Below, one piece after another: positions 24,494-34,514 of a stretch of DNA of 35,401 nucleotides. Below the pieces are notes generated by a model. It worked only from the letters and a program-made list of their open reading frames with translations. It had not been told where the DNA came from and did not search any database. Source of the DNA: Lysobacterales bacterium (GTDB taxonomy: Bacteria; Pseudomonadota; Gammaproteobacteria; Xanthomonadales; Marinicellaceae); assembly GCA_027067055.1 (NCBI GenBank), contig JAMOMK010000081.1, forward strand, positions 1-35,401, written 5' to 3'. The stretch's first letter is position 1. Each line of letters opens with the position of its first letter. Made by a program: the position numbers and the translations under genes.

Positions 24494-24802
24494 TTAGGGC
24501 TTATCACCTATAATAATTCTTAATTTTTGAGCCGTAATTTTGAAATCTTGGTTAAAAATCTGTAGAATCACACGGCTATGCATACGTACCTTACTCGCTT
24601 CGAGCTGAGAATAGCAAATAAGAACAATTAGATTGGTTCTTATATTGGCAATTGAACACAAGCCGCGAAGAGCCAGCGGCAATTTGGATTGAAATTTCCG
24701 ATCAAGTTCTCGCAGGTAGTTCGCATGTTTAAAAATTTTTGGAAGTTCACTTCCAGAATTCAAACAGTAATTTATTGGTGTTGGGCCAGATTTATTGTGC
24801 AT
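24494..24802 (-). CDS. dciA: DciA-like (DUF721) replicative helicase loader
   Basis: A 102-residue protein with the DUF721 fold: an N-terminal helix with LPKIFKHANYLRELDRKFQS, the hydrophobic LPLALRGLCSIANIRTNLIV strand, then CYSQLEASKVRMHSRVILQI and a C-terminal helix. DciA binds and helps load DnaB where DnaC is absent, and in many bacteria dciA lies divergent from the secA region, as here. Its start (24802) is 45 bases from the peptidase ATG. The protein is somewhat short, as expected for DciA forms made mostly of the KH-like domain. Confidence 0.75.
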   Translation of the reverse strand: MHNKSGPTPINYCLNSGSELPKIFKHANYLRELDRKFQSKLPLALRGLCSIANIRTNLIVLICYSQLEASKVRMHSRVILQIFNQDFKITAQKLRIIIGDKP

Positions 24803-24847
24803 GGTTTAATTGTCACAATAGATAGATAAGAAGGCAAGAAAAAGTTT

Positions 24848-25780
24848 ATGAAAAATATAATTGTATTAAAACAAAATCAAATGGGTACTACCAGTTATGA
24901 TTTGTCAGATTCAAAAATCCGTCAAAAAATTATTGCAGCATTTTCACTGCTTGTTATTTTTGTTATTACCGTTGGTCTTGGGTTAGGTTTTTTATTGTTC
25001 AATAACTCTGTGGATAAAAACCTGGAGTTGCAGAACATTCATCAATTAGTGCAGCAAAAAGAACTTGATATTCAACAGTTCAAATCTGCCGTGAATCGAG
25101 ATTTAGATGCTTTGGCATTGCAAATTGGTGGCTTATACGCTCAAAGCATGCGTATAAATGCACTGGGCCAACGTTTAACTGAAGAAGTTAATCTTAAAAA
25201 TAATGAATTTGACTTCAGCAAAGAGCCCGGTATTGGTGGCGCAGATTTAGAATTAACCAATCAAGAGAATACACCAGCTGATTTGTTTGCTAGTTTATAT
25301 TCAGTAAAAGCAAGCTTTCTTCAGCAAGAAGAACAGCTAACATTGTTAAATAAGTTGTTAGAAGAAAAGAACCTTGATAAACAAATAAAACCTTCAGGTA
25401 AGCCCATTAAAAATGGTTGGGTGTCATCAAGATATGGAACCAGACCAGATCCGTTTACGGGTAAACAAGCATTTCACTCAGGGATTGATTTTTCTGGCAA
25501 ACCAAACGCCATAATACAAGCCGTAGCAGATGGCGTTGTCATATGGTCAGGGAAACGAGGCGGCTATGGTAACCTAGTTGAAATTGACCATGGCGAAGGT
25601 TTTGTTACACGTTATGCGCACATGAAAAAAGCTTCCGTGAGTATTGGAGAGAAAGTGAACAAAGACCAAGCGATTGGTGTAATGGGCAAGACAGGAAGAG
25701 CAACATCTGAACATTTGCATTTTGAAGTACTTAAAAAAGGTCATAAAATCAACCCTTGGCCATTTTTAGCAAAAAAATAA
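24848..25780 (+). CDS. Membrane-anchored M23 (LytM-type) peptidase
   Basis: A 310-residue protein with one transmembrane helix (about 32-54, AAFSLLVIFVITVGLGLGFL), a periplasmic coiled-coil region (about 60-170; QQKELDIQQFKSAVNRDL) and a C-terminal LytM domain. The zinc-ligand motifs HSGIDF and HLHFEV are intact, and the third histidine is in TRYAHM, so it should be an active peptidoglycan endopeptidase. A M23 gene between dciA and secA is a known gammaproteobacterial order, in the place that secM holds in Enterobacteriaceae. Which cross-link it cuts cannot be told. Confidence 0.9.
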   Translation: MKNIIVLKQNQMGTTSYDLSDSKIRQKIIAAFSLLVIFVITVGLGLGFLLFNNSVDKNLELQNIHQLVQQKELDIQQFKSAVNRDLDALALQIGGLYAQSMRINALGQRLTEEVNLKNNEFDFSKEPGIGGADLELTNQENTPADLFASLYSVKASFLQQEEQLTLLNKLLEEKNLDKQIKPSGKPIKNGWVSSRYGTRPDPFTGKQAFHSGIDFSGKPNAIIQAVADGVVIWSGKRGGYGNLVEIDHGEGFVTRYAHMKKASVSIGEKVNKDQAIGVMGKTGRATSEHLHFEVLKKGHKINPWPFLAKK

Positions 25781-25878
25781 TGCTTTAAACTTGAAAAAAA
25801 CGGCAACAACTACCATTTACAGTACACTATATTTATACAATTAACCGCGGCACTTTGCCTTAAGAGAAATTCATCATC

Positions 25879-28632
25879 ATGATATTAAATTCATTATTCA
25901 CTAAAGTTTTCGGCTCTCGAAATCAAAGACTTATCAAGCAACTCCTTAAAACCGTAGATAAAATTGACGCACTTGAACCCAAGTATCAAGACATGCGTGA
26001 TGGAGATTTGCAAAATCAGACTCAGGTTTTAAAGGAGCGATTGAACGAAGGTGAGAGTTTAAATGATATAATGATTGATGCTTTTGCGGTTGTACGTGAG
26101 GCTTCTGTTCGAATTATGAAGATGCGCCATTATCGTGAGCAAATGATTGGCGGCATGGTTTTGCATGATGGTAAAATTGCAGAAATGCGAACAGGTGAAG
26201 GTAAGACTTTAGTGGCTACTTTACCAGCTTACTTAAATGCTTTATCTGGTAAAGGCGTTCATATTGTGACTGTAAATGATTACCTGGCATCTCGTGACGC
26301 TAAGTGGATGGAGCCGTTATACAATTTCTTAGGCATGGAGGTTGGTATTGTTGTTCCAGATATGAATCAAGAAGACAAACGTAAAGCTTATGCAGCAGAC
26401 ATCACTTATGGAACAAATAACGAATACGGCTTTGATTACTTACGTGATAATATGGCATTTTCATTGGATGAAAAAGTCCAAAGAGAACCTAATTTTGCCA
26501 TTATTGATGAAGTTGACTCCATTCTAATTGATGAAGCTCGAACACCATTAATTATCTCTGGACAAACGGACGACTCACCTGAACTTTATCATCGCATTAA
26601 TCGACTAACACCAAGTCTTGTTGCGTCTACTAAAGAAGTAACTGATGTTGAAGGCGGCATGGCAGCTTTAATGGCACAAAAGGAAGAGGGCGCTAAAGAG
26701 CCTGATGGTGATTTCACTATTGATGAAAAGGGCAAACAAATTCACTTAACCGAAAAAGGCATGGAGAAAGTTGAAGAGCTATGTAAAAAAGACGGGCTGA
26801 TTAAAGACAATGAATCACTGTATGATTCAAAACACTTGCAACTAATGCACCACATTAATGCAGCTCTACGTGCGCAACACTTATACCAAATAGATGTCGA
26901 TTATATAATTGACAACGGCGAAGTGGTTATTGTTGATGAGTTTACCGGTCGAACACTTTCTGGTAGGCGTTGGGGCGATGGTTTACATCAAGCCGTTGAA
27001 GCAAAAGAAAACTTAGTCGTACAAAAAGAAAACCAAACACTAGCCTCTGTCACCTTTCAAAACTATTTCAGATTGTACCCAACACTATCGGGTATGACAG
27101 GTACAGCGGATACAGAAGCCTACGAATTTCATACCATTTATGGTCTTGAAGTAGTGGTCATTCCAACACACAAACCTATGCAACGTGATGATCAAGGTGA
27201 TTTAGTGTTCCTCACAATGGATGGTAAATTTAAAGCCATTGTAGAAGACATAAAAGAATGCTATGAGAAAAAACAACCCGTTTTAGTTGGTACGGCATCC
27301 ATTGAAGTATCGGAACTGATTTCCAAACAACTAAAAGATGATAAAGTTAAACATAATGTGTTAAATGCTAAACAACATGAGAAGGAAGCACTTATTGTTG
27401 CTACTGCTGGAAAACCAGGCTCAATAACTATTGCGACCAATATGGCTGGTCGTGGCACAGATATTGTATTGGGTGGTAACTTAGAAATTGAATTGGCTAA
27501 TTTAGGTGAAGAAATTTCAGAAGAGAAAAAACAAGCAGCTCGTGATAATTGGCAGTCAGTTCATGACAGCGTTATTGCCAATGGTGGTTTACGAATTATT
27601 GGCACAGAACGCCACGAATCACGTCGTATTGACAATCAATTACGTGGTCGCGCTGGTCGTCAAGGTGACCCTGGGTCCTCTCGTTTTTATATTTCATTAG
27701 AAGATAATCTCATGCGTATCTTTGGTGGCAATATTGCACAAACAATGCGTAAATTTGGCATGGGAGAAGACGAAGCCATCGAGCATAAATGGATTTCGCG
27801 TACGATTGAAGGCGCACAGCGTAAAGTCGAATCACACAACTTCGACATTCGTAAAAGCTTGCTAGAATACGATGATGTAGCCAATGATCAACGACTGGTT
27901 ATTTATCAACAGCGCATTGACTTGCTAGAATCAGAAGAAATTAAAGACTTTATTATTGCCATACGTGAAGAAGTATTTGATGAAATGATTCACCAATATA
28001 TTCCTGTGGAAAGTGTTGAAGAACAGTGGCAAATAACAGAATTAGAACAAGCATTGCGATCTGATTATGGTATTGATTTGAATATTCAACATTGGCTCAA
28101 CTCAAACGAAAACATGGACGAAGATGAATTGGTTGAAAAAATTCATAAAAATGTCGAACGTTTCTTCCGTGAAAAAGAAGCCATTACAGGCTCAGAAACT
28201 ATGCGCGGTTTTGAAAAAGCAGTTTACCTAAATGTTCTTGATCAGCTATGGAAAGAACATTTGCTGGCGATGGATCATTTACGTCAAGGAATCGGTCTTC
28301 GTGGTTATGCACAAAAACAGCCGATTCAAGAATACAAAAAAGAGTCTTTTGAACTCTTTACATCGCTATTGGATAGAATTCGAATAGAAGTAACAAAAAT
28401 AATTGCACGTGTCAAAATTCAACAAGACGATGTCGACGAAATGTCACAACACGAACAGCAACAAATGGAATACCAACACAGTGCAGCAGAAAGTGCAACA
28501 CAACCACAACAGCCACAAGAACCCGCTCAAGCAGAGCCATTTGTCAGAGAAGGCAAAAAAGTCGGAAGAAATGAAGCCTGCCCATGTGGGTCTGGTAAAA
28601 AATACAAACAATGCCACGGTAAGTTAGTATAA
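25879..28632 (+). CDS. secA: Preprotein translocase ATPase SecA
   Basis: A 917-residue motor of the Sec pathway. Walker A is MRTGEGKT (103-110), with Walker [21 protein letters not shown] (about 206-225). The preprotein cross-linking domain, IRA1 and scaffold regions follow. [14 protein letters not shown] and [20 protein letters not shown] are the NBD2 motifs. The C-terminus has a Gln/Pro-rich linker, then the zinc-binding [14 protein letters not shown] that binds SecB and lipid. The length is normal. No secM-like arrest ORF was seen in the 98 bases before it. Confidence 0.98.
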   Translation: MILNSLFTKVFGSRNQRLIKQLLKTVDKIDALEPKYQDMRDGDLQNQTQVLKERLNEGESLNDIMIDAFAVVREASVRIMKMRHYREQMIGGMVLHDGKIAEMRTGEGKTLVATLPAYLNALSGKGVHIVTVNDYLASRDAKWMEPLYNFLGMEVGIVVPDMNQEDKRKAYAADITYGTNNEYGFDYLRDNMAFSLDEKVQREPNFAIIDEVDSILIDEARTPLIISGQTDDSPELYHRINRLTPSLVASTKEVTDVEGGMAALMAQKEEGAKEPDGDFTIDEKGKQIHLTEKGMEKVEELCKKDGLIKDNESLYDSKHLQLMHHINAALRAQHLYQIDVDYIIDNGEVVIVDEFTGRTLSGRRWGDGLHQAVEAKENLVVQKENQTLASVTFQNYFRLYPTLSGMTGTADTEAYEFHTIYGLEVVVIPTHKPMQRDDQGDLVFLTMDGKFKAIVEDIKECYEKKQPVLVGTASIEVSELISKQLKDDKVKHNVLNAKQHEKEALIVATAGKPGSITIATNMAGRGTDIVLGGNLEIELANLGEEISEEKKQAARDNWQSVHDSVIANGGLRIIGTERHESRRIDNQLRGRAGRQGDPGSSRFYISLEDNLMRIFGGNIAQTMRKFGMGEDEAIEHKWISRTIEGAQRKVESHNFDIRKSLLEYDDVANDQRLVIYQQRIDLLESEEIKDFIIAIREEVFDEMIHQYIPVESVEEQWQITELEQALRSDYGIDLNIQHWLNSNENMDEDELVEKIHKNVERFFREKEAITGSETMRGFEKAVYLNVLDQLWKEHLLAMDHLRQGIGLRGYAQKQPIQEYKKESFELFTSLLDRIRIEVTKIIARVKIQQDDVDEMSQHEQQQMEYQHSAAESATQPQQPQEPAQAEPFVREGKKVGRNEACPCGSGKKYKQCHGKLV

Positions 28633-28643
28633 ACATAAAGCCA

Positions 28644-29033
28644 TTGAATGTTGTCGCCTTGGTATTAGAAAACCACCAAGGCGAAATATTAGTTGCCAAA
28701 CGGGCTGATTATAAGCATTTAGGTGGCATGTGGGAATTTCCTGGTGGAAAAGTCGAACAAGGTGAAACACAACTGCAAGCCATCATTCGAGAAACCAAAG
28801 AAGAAATTGACTTTGATTTACCAACAGCCATACCATTAATCACCACTACACATGAATATGAAGACCTGATTCTTACTTTAGATGTGTGGTATCACCAAGC
28901 CAACAACCCAAAGGTTTACCCCAATGAAGGGCAACCCCTCAAGTGGGTTAAACGCACTGAATTAAAAAATTTAGGAATGCCAGAGGCAGATATGCCCACA
29001 ATCCAAGCAATTGAAAACCTTACTTTTTCCTAG
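28644..29033 (+). CDS. mutT: MutT-type Nudix hydrolase
   Basis: A 129-residue protein that in the family hydrolyses 8-oxo-dGTP to the monophosphate. The Nudix box is GGKVEQGETQLQAIIRETKEE (34-54; REXXEE metal ligands intact). The usual Gly two residues after EE is Asp56. The MutT-like GGMWEFPGG precedes the box. The start is TTG 28644 with no clear ribosome binding site, 12 bases after secA, a position known for mutT in gammaproteobacteria. Its 3' end overlaps the convergent xerC by 14 bases. Confidence 0.9.
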   Translation: MNVVALVLENHQGEILVAKRADYKHLGGMWEFPGGKVEQGETQLQAIIRETKEEIDFDLPTAIPLITTTHEYEDLILTLDVWYHQANNPKVYPNEGQPLKWVKRTELKNLGMPEADMPTIQAIENLTFS

Positions 29034-29922
29034 CTCTAGGGTGTGCTTTATCATACACCTTGGCGAGGTGTTGAAAGTTAAGGTGGGTATAAATTTGAGT
29101 AGTTGAGATGTCAGCATGACCAAGCATTTCTTGGACAGCGCGTAAATCTTCGCTTGATTCCAGTACATGCGATGCAAAAGAATGACGCAATAAATGTGGA
29201 TAAACACGTTCCCACAACCCTTGTCTTTGTGCCCAATACTTAATGCGCTGTTGAATGCTTCTTTGTTTGAGTTGTGTGCTTCTTTTGGATATAAATATAT
29301 GACCTAATTGTTCTATATCCCAAACCAGTGCAATTGATTGCCATTGTTTGAGTGCCTGAAGTGCAAATCGACCTACCGGCACTACTCTTTGCTTATTGCC
29401 TTTTCCAACAACTGTAATGAGTGCCTGATCAAAATCCAAATTATGCCAAATCAAATTGGATAATTCACTTAAACGCAAGCCCGATGAATAGAATAATTCA
29501 ATAATCGCTTTATCACGAATAGCAATTTCTGATTCTAATGGTATGTTGACTAAGCGTGCAACAGTATCAACATCCAGCACTTCAGGTAATTTATTATGAA
29601 TTTTTGGAGTCATCACTAAGTGGGCTGGGTTACTTTTTATGCCTTTTTTTCTTACAAGATAATCAAAAAAGCTTTTGATTGAACTATGGTAGCGGGCTAA
29701 AGACTTAGGGCTTATTTTATTGTTGTATTGTGCAACTAAAAACTCACTGACATCCTCATCACTAATTTTTTTGAGCTTGTAAGAGGGGCTTTTGAGTTGG
29801 TAAAACCCAATAAAAGCATCCAAGTCACGTTGGTAGGCTTTTAAGGTTAAAGTAGCTAAGTTCTTTTGATTTTTACAAAAATCTAAATATTCTTTTTTCC
29901 ATGCTTCAAGAGTCATTTTCAT
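29020..29922 (-). CDS. xerC: Tyrosine recombinase XerC
   Basis: A 300-residue recombinase that with XerD resolves chromosome dimers at dif. The start is taken as ATG 29922 (MKMTLEAWKKEYL), giving the usual length; a longer ORF to 29949 adds nine residues. An N-terminal SAM-like domain precedes the catalytic domain. Catalytic residues are visible in SGLRLSEL (Arg), GKGNKQRVVP (Lys), HLLRHSFASH (His-x-x-Arg), LGHADISTTQIY (His and nucleophile Tyr). It overlaps DUF484 by 17 bases. The order dapF-DUF484-xerC supports XerC over XerD. Confidence 0.93.
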   Translation of the reverse strand: MKMTLEAWKKEYLDFCKNQKNLATLTLKAYQRDLDAFIGFYQLKSPSYKLKKISDEDVSEFLVAQYNNKISPKSLARYHSSIKSFFDYLVRKKGIKSNPAHLVMTPKIHNKLPEVLDVDTVARLVNIPLESEIAIRDKAIIELFYSSGLRLSELSNLIWHNLDFDQALITVVGKGNKQRVVPVGRFALQALKQWQSIALVWDIEQLGHIFISKRSTQLKQRSIQQRIKYWAQRQGLWERVYPHLLRHSFASHVLESSEDLRAVQEMLGHADISTTQIYTHLNFQHLAKVYDKAHPRARKK

Positions 29923-30622
29923 GATTTTTGGTAGAGCTAACTGAACCAAAAGTTTTGTTAAATTTACGGTCTAATATTTCGCTTAAACGGGCGAGTAGGT
30001 CAGTTGACATTTCAGGGTTAAAACGGCTCTCATCAAAGCTAGCAAAGACTAACAAGCCTTTTTCAGCATTTTTGCCAATAGGCAAAATAACACAAGATCC
30101 AATTTTTTCAGCTTGTGCACCAAATATAAATTGCAGCTTTTGTTTCTTTAAGCGACCGCAAATAGGCTTTCCTTTGCGAATAAATTCTTCAAATACTTGA
30201 GAAAATACATTCTCTTGGTCGATTGATAGACTCTTAACTACAGTTGATGACTCAAGGCCATCATAGGCAGGAACAACAATCTTAAATAAATCAGAATCAA
30301 AAGAATGCTTCACAAACCGCGCAAAATGTTTGGTAACATTAGCAATATGTGAGATTTGGCACAGTTGTAAAGTCAGCTCAAAAACTTGAGACATGGTTTT
30401 TTCATTTTCTTCTGCGTAACCAATCAATTGATTTAATTTGCTCTTTAATTGAATGTTTCGTTCTTTTAGCACATTCACCTGGTGATTAATCAAGCTACTG
30501 ACTTTACCCTTTTTATTGTTCACTTTTAAGACTTCTAGCTGCTCAGGGTGACGAATAAAGAAGTCCTTATTTTCTGTTAAATAATGAATAATGTCTGTGT
30601 CTGATAAGTGTTTATCACTCAT
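29906..30622 (-). CDS. DUF484 family protein (YigA-like)
   Basis: A 238-residue cytoplasmic protein with an N-terminal helical segment (LSDTDIIHYLTENKDFFIRH, 5-24, then PEQLEVL), a coiled-coil linker (50-80) and a GAF-like C-terminal domain (about 90-225), as in the DUF484 family. The opening phrase, xxIxxYLxxxPDFFxxHPELL, is diagnostic. It overlaps dapF by 4 bases and xerC by 17, fitting the conserved dapF-DUF484-xerC operon. The family's role is unknown; the GAF fold suggests small-molecule or protein sensing. Confidence 0.9.
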   Translation of the reverse strand: MSDKHLSDTDIIHYLTENKDFFIRHPEQLEVLKVNNKKGKVSSLINHQVNVLKERNIQLKSKLNQLIGYAEENEKTMSQVFELTLQLCQISHIANVTKHFARFVKHSFDSDLFKIVVPAYDGLESSTVVKSLSIDQENVFSQVFEEFIRKGKPICGRLKKQKLQFIFGAQAEKIGSCVILPIGKNAEKGLLVFASFDESRFNPEMSTDLLARLSEILDRKFNKTFGSVSSTKNHENDS

Positions 30623-31395
30623 AAAATGATTTCTCCAGTAAATACGCTTTGCGCGGGACCTGTTAAATAAATTTCGTTTTCTTCTAAATTATATTCTACC
30701 ATTAATTTACCTCCTGACAATACGACTTTAACTTTTGAGGTCAAATCTCCTGTTTGCATTAGAGCAAAAGCTGCAGCACAAGCACCACTGCCACAAGCCA
30801 AAGTTTCACCAGTTCCTCTTTCATGTACTCTTATCCTTATCTCTTGAGTCGAAACCACCTGAACAACTTCAAAATTTATTCCTTTTGAATATTGACCTGT
30901 ATACTCTTTATTCATACTTTCTAAATCGCAACCATCAACATCATCTACACAAGTGACTAAGTGAGGGTTGCCAAAGTCAAGTTCGTAACACTTTTGATTG
31001 TTAGCCTCTTTAACATGATAAGATTTCATAGGACCCATATTTACTCGCACTTGCATGTTTGTTAATATTTCAGAACTAACAATGCCAGCTAAACCAGAGA
31101 GTTTAAAGGATGTTTTGTGTGGATTTTGTTGGTGCAAATAAAGACTTAAACAACGTTGACCATTACCGCACTGTTCTGCTTGAGTACCATCGGGATTAAA
31201 AAATTGATAAGCCGCATCACAATCAGCAATATCTGATTGGGATAGAAATAACAACTGATCAAAGCCGATACCAGTATGCCTATTACCCATATAAATAATG
31301 TCATCGGTACTCAACTTAATATCAGTATAACGATTATCAATTAAGACAAAATCATTGCCTATTCCATGCATTTTTACAAAAGAAATAGTACGCAT
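30619..31395 (-). CDS. dapF: Diaminopimelate epimerase
   Basis: A 258-residue enzyme that converts LL- to meso-diaminopimelate for lysine and peptidoglycan synthesis. ATG 31395 gives the standard start MRTISFVKMHGIGNDFVLID, one base after the lptM stop; the ORF could extend nine codons upstream over lptM. Catalytic cysteines lie in AEQCGNGQRC and in ACGSGACAA, the two signatures of the fold's two halves. Length is typical, though the N-terminal half is slightly compact. Operon: lptM-dapF-DUF484-xerC. Confidence 0.95.
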   Translation of the reverse strand: MRTISFVKMHGIGNDFVLIDNRYTDIKLSTDDIIYMGNRHTGIGFDQLLFLSQSDIADCDAAYQFFNPDGTQAEQCGNGQRCLSLYLHQQNPHKTSFKLSGLAGIVSSEILTNMQVRVNMGPMKSYHVKEANNQKCYELDFGNPHLVTCVDDVDGCDLESMNKEYTGQYSKGINFEVVQVVSTQEIRIRVHERGTGETLACGSGACAAAFALMQTGDLTSKVKVVLSGGKLMVEYNLEENEIYLTGPAQSVFTGEIIL

Positions 31396-31396
31396 G

Positions 31397-31519
31397 TTAC
31401 TCGGTTTGTTCCTTAGTGTCATCGCCTTTTTTGGGGTGATATAAATCCCCTTTATTACCGCAGGAACTAAAACCTAAAATAATTATTGCAATAATTAGCA
31501 CTTGTTTTAATGTTTTCAT
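31397..31519 (-). CDS. lptM: LptM/YifL-type small lipoprotein
   Basis: A 40-residue protein, MKTLKQVLIIAIIILGFSSC and then GNKGDLYHPKKGDD. The hydrophobic core ends in lipobox GFSSC, and CGNKGDLYHP is the conserved CGxKGxLYxP motif of LptM. LptM binds LptD and helps its disulfide maturation in LPS export. Its position one base upstream of dapF is conserved. It was not listed among longer ORFs because of its size. Confidence 0.9.
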   Translation of the reverse strand: MKTLKQVLIIAIIILGFSSCGNKGDLYHPKKGDDTKEQTE

Positions 31520-31642
31520 TTTAACCAAAAGTAATCAATATTTGAAAATAACATCAAATCGTGTATTTATCAATAATGATTTGTTTTATAAATGTATAAA
31601 GTCCTATAAAATTATGCATTACTTTTTTTATAACTCAACTTT

Positions 31643-32839
31643 ATGAAATATATTCTACTACTTAGCTTAATTTGCATCACTCAGCCATCTATTGCCAATG
31701 AAGAGGTGTTGGAGCTTAATGCTGAAAATCTAACGCTGCTTGCTTTGAAAAACAGTTCTCAAGAGGCTGTTGAGGAATACGCTTTATACTTAGTTAGATC
31801 TACAAGAACAAAAGAGTATTTTAGAGCCATGAGGGATAAGAAAAAATTAGATGAGTTAGTAAACCAAGAAAAAAACAAGTTGACTGCGAAATTAAATAAA
31901 ATCAATAAACTTGGTCACTACAAGTTTAAAAAAGTTTTCAGCTACAAATCCTATGATAAGGACTCCTCTACATTGCATCTTAAGAAAATAATTTCTCAAA
32001 ATGTTTTTGATGTTTTTAGAGCTTATGATGACATGGTTTATTTACCAAGTACGTTTCTTTTACTAACACCCAATACAGAAATTATTAAAAGTGTTAAAGT
32101 AAATAAAAAAAGATTTGAACGCTTGTTAAGCTACTGGAGTGAAAACAATCAAAGCTACAAAAACACCTTGTATTTAGAAATTATTTTTAATGTCGGAAAA
32201 TTTCAAAATAGCAACGATTTTCAAGCCACTGTCCAAAGGCTTGATATCTACTCGTCAAAAAATAAAAAAACCTTACTTGCTTCAAAAGTTGAAAAAAGAA
32301 ACTACTCCGAGCTCGTAAGCAATTGGTTATTGTCTAGTGGCTTTTCTAGCCCATTGGTTGGAATCCATGCGTTCTCTTATTTCAGCATTAGATTGCAAGA
32401 CCAACTTGTAATTCAAGAGCATTCAAGCAAAACATGCAAAAAGACCAAAAAAATTGGTAGCCACCAAGCTATTGTTTGCACACAACCTTATACCAAAAGC
32501 ACAGAACTTGTTATTAGCTACCTTGGCGGTAGAGTTGCTCAAATCGATGTGGTTTCGCTAAGCCCTCTTGCAAAGCATGAAATTAATAAAGTTAAGCAGG
32601 ATATTAAAAGATTTCTAAAGTCTTCTGACCCCAAAGTTAATCATTCATTCATTAAATGGAGTAAACATGGTGTTAACTTTCGGTTAGTTTCAGATGGATT
32701 TATCAATAAACAAAGTAAAGAATCAAGCTATAAAAATATATTTGAAACTAGTAGCTCTCCTAAAAAACGGGCATTAATACTAACAATGATGGCAGATGGT
32801 ACTAAAAAGCTACTAACCGACTTAGGAGTTAAATTATGA
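31643..32839 (+). CDS. Exported protein of unknown function
   Basis: A 398-residue protein with a signal peptide (MKYILLLSLICITQPSIA, cleaved before NEEV). No family was recognised with confidence. The N-terminal part (20-90) is charged and helical (REYFRAMRDKKKLDEL-like). The middle (100-260) has alternating beta strands, such as DDMVYLPSTFLLLTPNTEII. The C-terminal third contains TELVISYLGGRVAQIDVVSL and a short Lys-rich tail. Two cysteines (CKK, VCTQ) could form a disulfide. It overlaps the carboxylesterase by 4 bases (ATGA), so the two are coupled. It may be periplasmic. Confidence 0.75.
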   Translation: MKYILLLSLICITQPSIANEEVLELNAENLTLLALKNSSQEAVEEYALYLVRSTRTKEYFRAMRDKKKLDELVNQEKNKLTAKLNKINKLGHYKFKKVFSYKSYDKDSSTLHLKKIISQNVFDVFRAYDDMVYLPSTFLLLTPNTEIIKSVKVNKKRFERLLSYWSENNQSYKNTLYLEIIFNVGKFQNSNDFQATVQRLDIYSSKNKKTLLASKVEKRNYSELVSNWLLSSGFSSPLVGIHAFSYFSIRLQDQLVIQEHSSKTCKKTKKIGSHQAIVCTQPYTKSTELVISYLGGRVAQIDVVSLSPLAKHEINKVKQDIKRFLKSSDPKVNHSFIKWSKHGVNFRLVSDGFINKQSKESSYKNIFETSSSPKKRALILTMMADGTKKLLTDLGVKL

Positions 32840-33486
32840 CTCTAGAAACGATAAACAAACAAACCGGAGATAAACCAAAGCTTGTTATAATTTGGATGCA
32901 CGGATTGGGTGCTGATGGTAATGACTTTGCTCCAGTTGTGCCACAGTTCGCTATTCCAAATTTGCCAATTAAATTCATTTTCCCTCATGCGCCCAAAATC
33001 CCTGTTACAGTAAATGGCGGTATGGTAATGCGTGCTTGGTATGATATTACAATGATGGATATTGGTAAGCATGCGGATAAAAAAGGCGTTTTGGACTCGG
33101 CCGAATTGATTAAAGAGTTGATTCAAGAACAGATTGATCAAGGGTTTTCCTATGAGCAAATTGTGCTTGCTGGCTTTTCACAAGGTAGTGCCATGGCATT
33201 ACATTTGGTAACAACGATGCCTGAAAAAATAGCGGGTGTCATTGCCTTATCTGGGTATCTCCCTATTCCCGAGTCTTTATCACAAAAAATTAATTTATCC
33301 ACTCCTTTTTTTATGGGCCACGGCACTCAAGATCCAGTTGTTCCTTTTACACTTGGGACTAAAAGCAAACAACAGCTTGAACAATTTGGTTACAAAATTG
33401 ATTGGAATACATACCCAATTCAGCACGGTGTCTCAATGGAAGAAATAAATGACATTAAACAATGGCTAATCAAAATTTTTGTTTAG
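32836..33486 (+). CDS. Carboxylesterase/phospholipase-family alpha/beta hydrolase
   Basis: A 216-residue serine hydrolase of the PF02230 group (EstB/acyl-protein thioesterase-like). Triad residues are Ser115 in LAGFSQGSAM, Asp166 in GHGTQDPVVP and His197 in IQHGVSMEEI, with the oxyanion motif MHGLGADG (21-28). Typical substrates are short-chain esters. The start is ATG 32836, coupled to the gene before. Its 3' end overlaps birA by 25 bases. Confidence 0.9.
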   Translation: MTLETINKQTGDKPKLVIIWMHGLGADGNDFAPVVPQFAIPNLPIKFIFPHAPKIPVTVNGGMVMRAWYDITMMDIGKHADKKGVLDSAELIKELIQEQIDQGFSYEQIVLAGFSQGSAMALHLVTTMPEKIAGVIALSGYLPIPESLSQKINLSTPFFMGHGTQDPVVPFTLGTKSKQQLEQFGYKIDWNTYPIQHGVSMEEINDIKQWLIKIFV

Positions 33487-34391
33487 AATCACTCTTTCAT
33501 TATGTGGCAGTGCATAATGAGTTGGAACTTAAGAAGATTGTAAATACCTTTGGCTCTACCACCCATGTTGTACTGCAAAAGCTCAATGAGTTAAAAGATA
33601 TGGGCTTACCGTTAACAATTGATTGTAACGGTGTAAAATTAAATAAATTTTTTTCACCACTAGATGTTAAATCTCTAAAGTCTCAGAGCCAAAAAAAAAT
33701 CCACTATCTATTTTCTACTGATTCGACAAACACACTTGCCAAAATGAGTAATGAAGATGCTGTATTTATTACAGAGCACCAGACTCAGGGCAGGGGGCAA
33801 CATGGAAAGTCATGGCTTACACCATTGGGGCAATCAGTCGCACTTTCGCTTTCTTATTCATTTAATTTCCCATTAACTCATTTATCTGGGTTGAATATAG
33901 CCATTGGAGTGGCAGTAATCAAAATAATTAAACAGTTTTCCAATTTGCAGGTAAGTCTCAAGTGGCCCAATGATATTATTGGCGAGTTTGGCAAAATTGC
34001 TGGTATACTAATTGAAGCTCAAGGAAGTGGAAATAAATGTAAGGCATGTATTGGCATTGGTATTAATTGGAATGTTTCACAAAACTTGTTAGATTCAATT
34101 AATCAGCCTTGTATGAATGTTGAAATTGAATCAGTTAACCGTAGTCAATTCTTAGCCTATTTGATAAACGAATTGGATAAGGTCATTAATGAGTTTAAGT
34201 CTAACAAATTAAAAAACTTAATTTCATTATGGAATGAATTTGATTTACTCGAAAATCAAACTATACATATAACAGAACCGATGGATTCTTATGATGCCAC
34301 ATACTTAAATGTCGATGCCAGTGGGATGCTAAAAGTATTGGTAGGTAAAGAAGAAAGGCTTATTTCTAGCGCTTCAATCAAGATACTTTAA
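33462..34391 (+). CDS. birA: Bifunctional biotin protein ligase/repressor BirA
   Basis: A 309-residue protein. An N-terminal winged helix (about 5-60) precedes the ligase domain. Biotin/ATP-binding motifs are GRGQHGKSW (110-118), KWPNDI (167-172) and KIAGILIEAQG (about 177-187). A C-terminal SH3-like domain closes the protein. It biotinylates acetyl-CoA carboxylase biotin carrier protein. The HTH suggests it can also repress biotin genes, but no biotin operator is in this window. The next gene downstream in many relatives is coaX, which is not found here. Confidence 0.93.
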   Translation: MANQNFCLESLFHYVAVHNELELKKIVNTFGSTTHVVLQKLNELKDMGLPLTIDCNGVKLNKFFSPLDVKSLKSQSQKKIHYLFSTDSTNTLAKMSNEDAVFITEHQTQGRGQHGKSWLTPLGQSVALSLSYSFNFPLTHLSGLNIAIGVAVIKIIKQFSNLQVSLKWPNDIIGEFGKIAGILIEAQGSGNKCKACIGIGINWNVSQNLLDSINQPCMNVEIESVNRSQFLAYLINELDKVINEFKSNKLKNLISLWNEFDLLENQTIHITEPMDSYDATYLNVDASGMLKVLVGKEERLISSASIKIL

Positions 34392-34514
34392 GGCAGCTAA
34401 AACAGTTAAGAATTCTTGCTATCTTCTTAGAGTTGTACAAAGGTCTCTATAATTTATTGACTATTTAATAAAATCATTTATTATTCAACAATGCCTTTTA
34501 CAGCAACTTAATCA

